This document shows positions 36,529 to 43,967 of a DNA stretch of 64,000 nt, piece by piece; the stretch's first letter is position 1; every line of letters begins with the position of its first letter. The position numbers were made by a program, and so were the translations under genes. The notes beneath the pieces were generated by a model. It was given only the letters and a program-made list of their open reading frames with translations, searched no databases and was not told the DNA's origin. This DNA is from Angustibacter sp049994355 (GTDB lineage Bacteria; Actinomycetota; Actinomycetes; Actinomycetales; Angustibacteraceae): assembly GCF_049994355.1 (NCBI RefSeq), contig NZ_CP188257.1:4402001-4466000 (forward strand). The letters run 5' to 3'.

Positions 36529-38076
36529 TCAGGAGTAGACGTGCGGGGCCAACGTGCCCACGAACGGCAGGTTGCGGTACTTCTCGGCGTAGTCGAGGCC
36601 GTAGCCGACCACGAACTCCGGGTCGATGTCGAAACCGACGTACCGGACCTCGACCTCGACCTTGGCCGCGGTCGGCTTGCGCAGCAGCGTGCAGATGTTG
36701 ACCGACGCCGGGCCGCGCGAGCGCAGGTTGGCCTGCAGCCAGGACAGCGTCAGTCCGGAGTCGACGATGTCCTCGACGATCAGCACGTTGCGGCCGGTGA
36801 TGTCCCGGTCGAGGTCCTTCATGATGCGCACGACGCCGGAGGACTTGGTGCCCGAGCCGTACGACGAGACGGCCATCCAGTCCATCTCGGCGGGGTGGTG
36901 CAGCGCCCGCGCCAGGTCGGCCATCACCATCACAGCGCCCTTGAGCACGCCGACCAGGAGCAGGTCCTGACCGGCGTAGTCGGCGTCGATCTGCTCGGCG
37001 AGCTCACGCAGCCGCGTCTGGATCTGCTCCTCGGTGAGCATCACGGAAGCCAGGTCGTCACCCATGTCGCTGTGGTCCACGAGGAGCAGCCTGCCACACC
37101 GCCGGACGGCGCCGACCTTGCCCGGCAGCGCCACCGGCCCCTGGCCTCGCCAGGCAGTGACCAGCGAGTCCATCGCCGCGACGTGCCGGCTGGACAGCTG
37201 CCCGTCGGACGCGCCGGCGGCCAGCGCGGCCTGCCGCAGAACACGCCGGCGCACGGCCGGTGGGAGCTCGGCCAGCGCTTCGACGTCCAAGCCCTTTTCG
37301 CCCGTCTGGGCGTCCCGGCCGCCGGGGGCGGGAGTGGCGGTGAGCTCGGCCAGCGCCCGGCCGGCCAGCTCGTCGAGCAGGTCCGAGTCGTCGCGGGCCA
37401 GTGCCGCCGAACGGGCCAGCGCAGCCACCGTCCCAGGCCCGAGCGCCGACTCCAGCTCGGGCAGCAGGCGGCGGGCGCGCACCCGGGCGAACCGGTCGTC
37501 GTCGTTGTGCGGGTCGCTCCAGGGGCGTAGCTCGAGCACCTCGCAGACCCGCTTCGTGGTGGTCCGGGGCAGCTCGATCAGGGGACGTCGGAGCAGGCCG
37601 CGGCGGGCCGCCATGCCCGACAACGAGCGGGTGCCGGACCCGCGGGCCAGTCCCAGCAGCACGGTCTCGGCCTGGTCGTCGCGGGTGTGCCCGAGCAGGA
37701 CGGTGGCTGCGCCCAGCTCGGCGGCGGCCTTCTCCAGGGCCTCGTAGCGAGCCCGGCGTGCGGCCGCCTCGGGTCCGGTCCCGTCGTCCGGGACGTCGAC
37801 CCGGACCGTGCGCACCGGGTCCAGCCCGAGCTCGCGGCAGCTGGCGGCCGCGCGCTCGACGACGTCGGCCGAACCGTCCTGAAGGCCGTGGTCGACGAGC
37901 ACGGCGCCGGCCCGCAGGCGCTGCCGGGGCGCGACGAAGGCGGTCGCCGCCGCGAGCGCGAGGGAGTCGGCGCCGCCACTGACCGCGACCAGCACGAGGC
38001 CGTCGTCGTCCAGGTCGGCCAGCGCATGGCGGACGGCGGCCCGCACCTCGGCCACCGCACGATCAGGCCCGCTCAC
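36529..38076 (-). CDS. tilS-hpt: Bifunctional tRNA(Ile)-lysidine synthetase / hypoxanthine phosphoribosyltransferase
   Basis: One 515-residue frame joins two enzymes usually encoded by adjacent genes. Residues 1-337 are TilS, which modifies C34 of tRNA-Ile: P-loop VAVSGGADS (31-39) and LLGHTRDDQAETV. Residues 338-515 are HPRT, which salvages hypoxanthine and guanine: VGVLKGAVMVMADL and the PRPP site VLIVEDIVDSGLT (about 431-443). The junction reads LLLVDHSD then MGDDLASV, with no stop or shift. The internal ATG (37065) is where HPRT normally starts, and it has only a weak ribosome site. Fused TilS-HPRT proteins are known in Listeria. Confidence 0.9.
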   Translation of the reverse strand: MSGPDRAVAEVRAAVRHALADLDDDGLVLVAVSGGADSLALAAATAFVAPRQRLRAGAVLVDHGLQDGSADVVERAAASCRELGLDPVRTVRVDVPDDGTGPEAAARRARYEALEKAAAELGAATVLLGHTRDDQAETVLLGLARGSGTRSLSGMAARRGLLRRPLIELPRTTTKRVCEVLELRPWSDPHNDDDRFARVRARRLLPELESALGPGTVAALARSAALARDDSDLLDELAGRALAELTATPAPGGRDAQTGEKGLDVEALAELPPAVRRRVLRQAALAAGASDGQLSSRHVAAMDSLVTAWRGQGPVALPGKVGAVRRCGRLLLVDHSDMGDDLASVMLTEEQIQTRLRELAEQIDADYAGQDLLLVGVLKGAVMVMADLARALHHPAEMDWMAVSSYGSGTKSSGVVRIMKDLDRDITGRNVLIVEDIVDSGLTLSWLQANLRSRGPASVNICTLLRKPTAAKVEVEVRYVGFDIDPEFVVGYGLDYAEKYRNLPFVGTLAPHVYS

Positions 38077-38107
38077 CCGCTCAGCCTAGGCCGGGAGCCG
38101 CCGCTGG

Positions 38108-38179
38108 TTGCTCCACTCAGACCGGTCTGCAGGCGGTTGCGGGCGGGTTGGGGTGAGCAAAGCGGGCTGGGGGGAGCAA
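38108..38179. repeat. Intergenic 18-bp repeat cluster, locus C
   Basis: TTGCTCCACTCAGACCGG (38108-38125) faces two direct copies of the opposite unit: GCGGGTTGGGGTGAGCAA (38143-38160) and GCGGGCTGGGGGGAGCAA (38162-38179). The spacing of the two copies is again 19 bp. The cluster fills most of the 110-bp gap between tilS-hpt and the DUF2342 gene. Confidence 0.8.
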
Positions 38180-38186
38180 TCAGGGG

Positions 38187-39245
38187 TCAGCGCAGGACGC
38201 GCTCGACCCACCGGCCGGGCTCGGCGATCTCGGCCGGGTCGGGCAGCGTCTCCGGCGAGGTCCAGACCTCGTTGAATCCAGCCATGCCGACCCGCTCGAC
38301 GACACCGCGGACGAACCTCGCGCCGTCCTTGTACTGGCGCATCTTGTCCTCGAGCCCGAGCAACCGCCGCACCAGCCGGTCGAACGGGTCGACACCGGCC
38401 CGGCGTGCGGTGAACCTGGCCCGGATGGTCGCCACGCTCGGCACCACCTCGGGGCCGACTTCGTCCATCACGACGTCCGCGTGCCCCTCCAGCAGCGACA
38501 TGGTGGCGGCGATGCCGCGCAGCCGCTCGCGCTGCTCCGGCGAGGCGAACAGGTCGATCAGCGAACCACCCTCGCCCCGCAGCACTTCGGGCAGCCGCCG
38601 GGCGGCGTCCTCGAGCGTGCTGACCAGGCTGGCCGGGTCGGGCGCGAGGTCGGCGGCCAGCGAGGTGGCCTGCTCCAGCAGGTACTGCCGCAGCCACGGG
38701 ACCGCGGTGAACTGCACCCGGTGGGTCTCCTCGTGCAGGCACACCCACAACCGGAAGTCGGACGGGTCGACGCCCATCTGTCGCTCGACATTGACGATGT
38801 TCGGGGCCACCAGCAGCAGCCGCGGGGTCGCGCCGGGGGCGATGTCGTACTGGCCCAGCACCTTGCCGGACAGGAAGGCCAGCAGCCCGCCCGCCTCGGC
38901 ACCCGTGACCTTGCCGCCCACCGCGGCGAGCACGCCGGTCGCGCTGGTCCGGCGGTGCGCGGCCAACTTGTCGACGACCGGCAGCAGCATCGCGCGCAGC
39001 GTCCGCAGGTTCGCCTCGACCCAGCGCGGCCGGTCGACCACCAGCACGATCGGGGCGTCGTCCGGCGCGTGCAGGCCGGTGATCGCGGCGACGTGCGCCC
39101 GGGAGGCGACCGCGGCCTCACGTAACTCACTGACCGCCTGCGCCGCCTCGTCCGCACCGACCACCGGGCCAGGCCCGGCCAGCCGGCGGGCCGTGGCCGC
39201 GGCCAGGTCCCAGTCAACCAGACGGTCCAGCAGCTCCTCGCTCAT
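38187..39245 (-). CDS. Zinc-dependent metalloprotease, DUF2342 (F420-associated) family
   Basis: This 352-residue protein starts MSEELLDRLVDWDLAAATAR after GAGAGGA. The zinc-binding motif is HEETH at residues 171-175, within CLHEETHRVQFTAVPWL. The downstream region LLEGHADVVMDEVGPEVVP probably supplies the third ligand. It matches the actinobacterial DUF2342 family (Rv3626c-like), always next to tilS and dacB. The substrate is unknown to me. Confidence 0.9.
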   Translation of the reverse strand: MSEELLDRLVDWDLAAATARRLAGPGPVVGADEAAQAVSELREAAVASRAHVAAITGLHAPDDAPIVLVVDRPRWVEANLRTLRAMLLPVVDKLAAHRRTSATGVLAAVGGKVTGAEAGGLLAFLSGKVLGQYDIAPGATPRLLLVAPNIVNVERQMGVDPSDFRLWVCLHEETHRVQFTAVPWLRQYLLEQATSLAADLAPDPASLVSTLEDAARRLPEVLRGEGGSLIDLFASPEQRERLRGIAATMSLLEGHADVVMDEVGPEVVPSVATIRARFTARRAGVDPFDRLVRRLLGLEDKMRQYKDGARFVRGVVERVGMAGFNEVWTSPETLPDPAEIAEPGRWVERVLR

Positions 39246-39270
39246 CCCGGCATCCTCTCGTCGCGGCGCG

Positions 39271-40677
39271 CTAGCGGCATCCGCAAGCGGTGAGCGCGGC
39301 AGCCACCCTGTCTGACGCACGGCGAGCCAAGGTGGTGCCCCCGACCGGCACCTGGTCGCTCATCAGCACGAAGACGAGCAGCCGCCCGTCGGCGTCGACA
39401 GTCGTGCCGGCCAGGCTGTTGACGCCGGTCAGCGTCCCGGTCTTGGCCCGCACGACCCCTGCAGCGGCGTGCGTCGGCGGGGTGGTGAACCGGTCCGAGA
39501 GCGTCCCGTTGAACCCCGAGACGGGCAAGCCGGCGAGCATCGGGCGAAGCGCCGGGGTGCTGTCCTGCGACGCCAGCCCGAGCACGTCCGCCAGCACCCG
39601 GCTGGGCACCTCGCTGCCGGCCCCGAGCCCGCTGCCGTCGGACAGGTGCGCGTCGCCGATGTTCACGCCCAGTGTCTGCACCTGGTCCATCACGGCGAGC
39701 GCCGACCCCTCGAACGTTGTCGGCCGCTTCATGGCCTGTGCGGTGAGCCGGGCGAGCACCTCAGCCAGCGTGTTGTTGCTGGTGGTGAGCGCGACCCCGA
39801 GGACGTCGCCCACCGGCGCCGACCGGACCTCGCCCAGCACAGGCGAACCGGCGTTGGCCCGCGAGCGCGCCACCAGGCCGACCACCGTGATGCCCTGGGC
39901 GCGCAGTGCTGCAGCGAACGCGTCAGCGGCCGACTGGGACGGATCGGCCGGGCTGCGGTGGCCCAACCGGGCCAGGTTCCGGTCCAGGCCCAGCGCGGTG
40001 ATCGGTCCGACGAAGCCGATCGGGACGTCGGTGGCCGCCCAGGCCCGGCTGACCGACGGACCGGTGAACACGCTGTCGTCGAAGCGGACGGCGACCTTGG
40101 TGCGCTGCTCAGCCCGCAGCTTCACGGCGACCTGCTCGGCGAGCGTGAGCAGCCCGGCGTGCCCGTGCACCTGGTCCAGGACGGACCGGCCGGTGCCGAG
40201 CATCACGTCGCCGGAGCCGACCAGCACGACCTCGTCCGCGGTGGCGCCCTGCACCACGCGGGTGGGCAGCGTGGTGCCACCGCCGACCGTGCTCAGCACG
40301 GCCGCTGCGGTCAGCAGCTTGGCGGTGGAGGCGGGCGTGCGCGGGATCGAGCCGGTGCGGTCCAGCAGCACCTGCCCCGACACGGGGTCGAGCACGGTGG
40401 CGGAGGTCTGTGGGCCGAGCGCGGGCACCGAAAGCAGCGGGTCCAGTACCCGGGAGACGCTCTCCGACGTCGGCGCGGGGGCCTGGGCGGACAGCGCCGG
40501 CAGTGCGGACGTCGGCGGGGTGCGCGGCGGGTCGGACGGCGTGGGCCGGGTCGGTGCAGGGCCTGCGCTCGCGGGATCCGTGGTGAGCGCGCCGGGCACC
40601 GCGTCTTCGACGTCGGCGGCCACGTACCCGAGCGCCAGCACCGCGACGGCTGCTGCCAGCCACCTCGCCCGCGGCAT
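39271..40677 (-). CDS. dacB: D-alanyl-D-alanine carboxypeptidase/endopeptidase (PBP4 type, S13)
   Basis: This 468-residue exported penicillin-binding protein trims peptidoglycan. A signal peptide or anchor (RARWLAAAVAVLALGYVAA) is followed by a Pro/Thr-rich linker to about residue 75. The active-site motifs are SxxK in TPASTAKLLTAAAVL, SxN in TTSNNTLAEVL, and KTG in RAKTGTLTGVNSLAG. LSDGSGLG is also typical of S13. It ends in two cysteines. AGGGGGG precedes the ATG. It is divergent from ppa, as in mycobacteria. Confidence 0.95.
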   Translation of the reverse strand: MPRARWLAAAVAVLALGYVAADVEDAVPGALTTDPASAGPAPTRPTPSDPPRTPPTSALPALSAQAPAPTSESVSRVLDPLLSVPALGPQTSATVLDPVSGQVLLDRTGSIPRTPASTAKLLTAAAVLSTVGGGTTLPTRVVQGATADEVVLVGSGDVMLGTGRSVLDQVHGHAGLLTLAEQVAVKLRAEQRTKVAVRFDDSVFTGPSVSRAWAATDVPIGFVGPITALGLDRNLARLGHRSPADPSQSAADAFAAALRAQGITVVGLVARSRANAGSPVLGEVRSAPVGDVLGVALTTSNNTLAEVLARLTAQAMKRPTTFEGSALAVMDQVQTLGVNIGDAHLSDGSGLGAGSEVPSRVLADVLGLASQDSTPALRPMLAGLPVSGFNGTLSDRFTTPPTHAAAGVVRAKTGTLTGVNSLAGTTVDADGRLLVFVLMSDQVPVGGTTLARRASDRVAAALTACGCR

Positions 40678-40772
40678 TGGCCCCCCTCGACACACAACGG
40701 CCCCGATGCGGGACACTTGGACACCTGCGACCCTAGTCGTCGCACCGAGGAACGAGCGGAAGAGGGCAAGCC

Positions 40773-41270
40773 GTGGAGTTCGACGTCACGATCGAGATCC
40801 CCAAGGGGCAGCGCAACAAGTACGAGGTCGACCACGAGACCGGCCGGATCCGGCTGGACCGCATGCTCTTCACCTCGACTCGCTACCCGGCCGACTACGG
40901 CTACGTCGAGGGAACGCTCGGTGAGGACGGCGACCCGCTGGATGCCCTGGTGCTGCTCGAGGAGCCCACGTTCCCGGGCTGCCTGATCAAGGCCCGGACC
41001 ATCGGCCTGTTCCACATGCGCGACGAGGCCGGCGGCGACGACAAGCTGCTGTGCGTGCCCGCGGGGGATCCGCGGCTGAAGCACATCCAGGACCTGGAGG
41101 ACGTCTCGCAGTTCGACCGCCTCGAGATCCAGCACTTCTTCGAGACCTACAAGGACCTCGAGCCCGGCAAGTCCGTCGAGGGCGCGCACTGGGCCGGCCG
41201 GGCCGAGGCCGAGGCCGAGGTCGAGCGATCCTACGAGCGGGCCAAGGGGACGAGCTACGCGGCTCACTGA
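40773..41270 (+). CDS. ppa: Inorganic pyrophosphatase
   Basis: This 165-residue family I soluble pyrophosphatase starts with GTG (MEFDVTIEIPKGQRNKYEVD) after GGAAGAGGG. The metal-binding signature is DGDPLDALVL near residue 53, and RYPADYGYVEGTL and HFFETYKDLE are present. It hydrolyses pyrophosphate from biosynthesis. The C-terminal AEAEAEVERSYERAKG helix is normal for actinobacterial enzymes. A strong hairpin follows. Confidence 0.97.
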   Translation: MEFDVTIEIPKGQRNKYEVDHETGRIRLDRMLFTSTRYPADYGYVEGTLGEDGDPLDALVLLEEPTFPGCLIKARTIGLFHMRDEAGGDDKLLCVPAGDPRLKHIQDLEDVSQFDRLEIQHFFETYKDLEPGKSVEGAHWAGRAEAEAEVERSYERAKGTSYAAH

Positions 41271-41297
41271 CGACGCACCGACCGGGGACCCCCACTC

Positions 41298-41349
41298 GTG
41301 ACGGGTTATGGGGGTCTCAGGCGTCGTTGAGACCCCCACAACGCGTCAC
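41298..41349. terminator. Bidirectional terminator between ppa and the NlpC gene
   Basis: TGGGGGTCTCA (41309-41319) and TGAGACCCCCA (41328-41338) form a perfect 11-bp stem with an 8-nt loop. Outer arms GTGACGGGTT and AACGCGTCAC extend it with one mismatch, giving over 20 paired bases. The element lies between converging genes and can work both ways. Confidence 0.85.
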
Positions 41350-41379
41350 AAGACGAGGCGTGGGGCGTGCGGGTTGGGG

Positions 41380-42777
41380 TCAGGGGCGGCCGGCGTACGG
41401 CATGCGGTCGGAGCGGTAGATCGACGAGATCCGCACATCCGCGCCGGTGTAGGGAGCCTCGACCATCCGGCCGCCGCCGATGTAGATGGCGACGTGGTGG
41501 ATCGAGTCGGGGTTCGAGGTGTCCGTGGCGAAGAAGATCAGGTCGCCCTCTCGCAGCTCGCCGTACGACACGTGCTCGGTCATCGCGTACTGCATGACCG
41601 ACGAGTGCGGCAGGTAGACGCCGGCGCGGGCCCAGGCCTGCATGGTGAGCCCGGAGCAGTCGTAGGTCGAGGGACCATCCGCTGCCCACTCGTAGGGCTT
41701 GCCGAGCTGGGTCAGCGCCCAGTTGGCCGCGGCCGCGCCACCGGAGGACGAGCCCTGCGACGAGCCGCCGCCGCTCCCACCGGTGCTGCCACCGCTGTCG
41801 CTGCCACCACCGCCGCTGGAGCCACCGCTCGAGCCGCCGTTCGAGCCACCGTTCGAGCCACCGTTCGAGCCGCTGTTCGAGCCGTTGTGGCTGGACTGAT
41901 GGCTGGCCTGCTCGCGGCGACGACGCTCGGCGGCGTCCTTGCGGCGCTGCTCAGCGGCGGCCCGACGTGCGGCGGCCTCGCGGGCGGCCTCGGCGCGGGC
42001 CCGGCGCTCGGCCTCGAGACCCTGCTGACGCTGGGTCGCCAGCTTCACCGAGGTCTTCTGCAGCGCGGCGAGCTGCACGATCATCTGCGAGCGCTGCGCA
42101 CCGATCGCCGCGGTCTGCGCTGCCGCGTCGTCGGCCTTGGCCTGCACGGCCTGCCTCGCCAGCTCGAGCCTGGCCGCGGCGGCCGCCTGCTGCGCCCGCG
42201 CGGAGTCGGCCTGCTGCTTCATCATCTTCGCGACGACCCGGCTGGCCCGGGCCCGCTCGAAGGTCTGCTCGACCACGTTGTTGGCGATCCGGTAGCTGGC
42301 CGCCGACTGCAGCAGCTCCTGCGGCGTGGTGGCGCCGATCAGCACCTCGAGGCCGCCGAACGTTCGCCCGTCGTAGTAGGAGTCGACGGCGAGCTGCCCG
42401 ACGTCGCGATCGGCCTTGTCGGCAGCGGCGGCCGCGGCGGCTGACTGCTTGCTGGCCGCGTTTGCGGCGGCGGTGCGCTGGTCGAGCTCGACCTTGGCCC
42501 GGTCGTAGGCCTCGGCGGCGATCTGCACCTGGGTCTGCAGCGCCTCCAGGCGGCTGGTCGCGACCGCCAGCGAGGCCTCGAGGCCGTGCACGGTCGTGGC
42601 CGCCGAGGTGACGGCCTGCTTGGCCCTGGCCACCTGGTCGGCCGACGGGTAGACCGGCTTGGCGCTGGCGTCGGACGTCGCGACGACACTGAGACCGGCC
42701 GCGAGCAGCACCGTGGTCACGCTGAGCGTCGTGGCACGGCAGACCTGGGTGCCGCGGATGCGGTGCAGGGGGCTCAT
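41380..42777 (-). CDS. Secreted NlpC/P60 cell-wall endopeptidase (RipA-like)
   Basis: This 465-residue protein has a signal peptide (about residues 12-38, ending SDASA). A long coiled coil covers about residues 45-295. A Ser-Gly-Asn linker built of GSNG/GGSN repeats follows (about 300-345), then a C-terminal NlpC/P60 domain with catalytic Cys in STYDCSGLTMQAW and His in IHHVAIYIGGGRM. Such enzymes cut stem peptides during cell separation; the coiled coil probably inhibits or positions the catalytic domain. AAGGG precedes the ATG. The linker DNA is a 12-bp repeat and may vary in length. Confidence 0.93.
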   Translation of the reverse strand: MSPLHRIRGTQVCRATTLSVTTVLLAAGLSVVATSDASAKPVYPSADQVARAKQAVTSAATTVHGLEASLAVATSRLEALQTQVQIAAEAYDRAKVELDQRTAAANAASKQSAAAAAAADKADRDVGQLAVDSYYDGRTFGGLEVLIGATTPQELLQSAASYRIANNVVEQTFERARASRVVAKMMKQQADSARAQQAAAAARLELARQAVQAKADDAAAQTAAIGAQRSQMIVQLAALQKTSVKLATQRQQGLEAERRARAEAAREAAARRAAAEQRRKDAAERRRREQASHQSSHNGSNSGSNGGSNGGSNGGSSGGSSGGGGSDSGGSTGGSGGGSSQGSSSGGAAAANWALTQLGKPYEWAADGPSTYDCSGLTMQAWARAGVYLPHSSVMQYAMTEHVSYGELREGDLIFFATDTSNPDSIHHVAIYIGGGRMVEAPYTGADVRISSIYRSDRMPYAGRP

Positions 42778-43137
42778 CCGGACCCTTCGGTCGAGGCTCT
42801 CGTCAGCTCCCGGGCTGGAGCGGACGGCGGACGCCAGGCAGGCGCGCTCGACCGAGACTAGGCGAAAGTCGTCCCAGAGGGAACACCAGTCACACAGGTC
42901 CCGTGTCAGTTTCTCCGTCTCGAGCGTCACACGCGAGGCGACACGCCGAATAACACGCATGTGTTTTCGCAGGTGATGCCCCGTTCTGCCCTTCGTGCTG
43001 AAGGTAGGGATTGGCAACCCAAAGTAGTCACTTGAACACTCGCCGTGACCTAATCGTGATCAGCAGTTCCTGCGGCGTGGGCTCGGAAGGCACTTCGTAA
43101 CTTGACAGTTACGTAATGAACGGCTTACCTAGTCGCT
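42778..43137. promoter_or_regulatory. Divergent control region of the NlpC gene and second ArsR operon
   Basis: No gene is seen in 360 bp. The right end holds the ArsR operator and promoter. Toward the NlpC gene there is a long leader with a GCTCC-AGCCC-GGGAGC hairpin (about 42806-42822) and a possible -10 TAGACT-type box read leftward near 42855. I looked for the c-di-AMP riboswitch often found before such hydrolases and did not find its conserved blocks. Confidence 0.4.
43096..43130 (+). promoter_or_regulatory. Promoter and palindromic operator of the second ArsR gene
   Basis: CGTAAC (43096-43101) and GTTACG (43108-43113) form a perfect inverted repeat around the -35 box TTGACA (43102-43107). 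A -10-like TTACCT lies 17 bp downstream (43125-43130), and the GTG start at 43138 is 7 bp after it, so the mRNA is probably leaderless. The layout matches the promoter at 7222. Confidence 0.72.
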
Positions 43138-43476
43138 GTGGAAGCGTTCGCGGCGCTGGCCGACGACACCCGGCGGCAGATCGTCGAGCTGCTGGCCCAC
43201 GGCGACCAGCCGGCGGGCGCGATCGCCGAGCGGTTCACGGTCAGCCGTCCGGCCGTCTCCCGGCACCTGCGGGTGCTGCGCGAGGCAGGCCTGGTGCAGG
43301 TCGAGCCACGCGGCACCCAGCGGGTCTACGCGCTGACCCGCGAACGGTTCGACGAGCTGGCGGACTGGCTGGACGACGTCCGCCGGTTCTGGGACCAGCG
43401 GCTGGACGCCCTGGGCACCGAGGTCTCCCGCGGACGACGCACCGACGGCACCGCGCCGGAAGGGAATCGACCATGA
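43138..43476 (+). CDS. ArsR-family winged-helix repressor (copy 2)
   Basis: This 112-residue protein starts with GTG (MEAFAALADDTRRQIVELLA). The recognition region SRPAVSRHLRVLREAGLVQV is nearly the same as in the ArsR at 7264, and both end in a WDQRLDAL/WEQRLDAL helix. No metal-binding cysteines are seen. There is no ribosome binding site, which fits leaderless translation. The stop overlaps the SRPBCC start as ATGA. Confidence 0.9.
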   Translation: MEAFAALADDTRRQIVELLAHGDQPAGAIAERFTVSRPAVSRHLRVLREAGLVQVEPRGTQRVYALTRERFDELADWLDDVRRFWDQRLDALGTEVSRGRRTDGTAPEGNRP

Positions 43477-43967
43477 CCGACACCACCTTGGACGGCGCGC
43501 TCCGCGCCACGCCCGACGGCCGCGCCGTCCGCTTCGAGCGGGAGTACCCGACCGGCCTGCACGACCTGTGGTCCGCGCTCACCGAGCCCGCGCGGGTGGC
43601 GCGCTGGCTGGACCGGATCACCGGCGACCTGCGGGTCGGCGGCCGGGTCACCGTGCACTTCGACGACGGTCCGGGCGAGCTCGAGGTGGTCGCCTGCGAC
43701 TCGCCGCGGATGCTCGCGACCCGCTGGTTGGACGCCTCCAGGGACTCCCTGGTCACCGTCCGGCTGACCGAGCTGGCGGCCGACCGGACCCTGCTCGTGC
43801 TGGACCACACCGCGCTGACCGAGACCTCCGCAGCCGGCTACGCGGCCGGTTGGCACTGGCACCTGGACGCGCTGCGCGCACACCTGGACGGCGAGCAGCC
43901 ACCCGAGTGGGCCGAGACGTTCGAGGTCCTGCTGGCCGGCTACCGGCAGGTCACGCCGGCGTCCTGA
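43473..43967 (+). CDS. SRPBCC (AHSA1-like) domain protein (copy 2)
   Basis: This 164-residue protein has the same fold landmarks as the one at 7587: LHDLWSALTEPARVARWLD, GDLRVGGRVTVHF and GWHWHLDALRAHLDG. GGAAGGG lies before the ATG, which overlaps the ArsR stop. It probably binds a hydrophobic ligand that the paired regulator responds to, directly or indirectly; this is inferred from the recurring pairing. Its end overlaps the converging reductase gene by 17 bp. Confidence 0.88.
   Translation: MTDTTLDGALRATPDGRAVRFEREYPTGLHDLWSALTEPARVARWLDRITGDLRVGGRVTVHFDDGPGELEVVACDSPRMLATRWLDASRDSLVTVRLTELAADRTLLVLDHTALTETSAAGYAAGWHWHLDALRAHLDGEQPPEWAETFEVLLAGYRQVTPAS

Noticed and set aside
42778..43137. 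Possible c-di-AMP (ydaO) riboswitch before the NlpC/P60 gene
   Set aside because: The leader is long enough, but I could not find the conserved riboswitch blocks that precede such hydrolases in Streptomyces.
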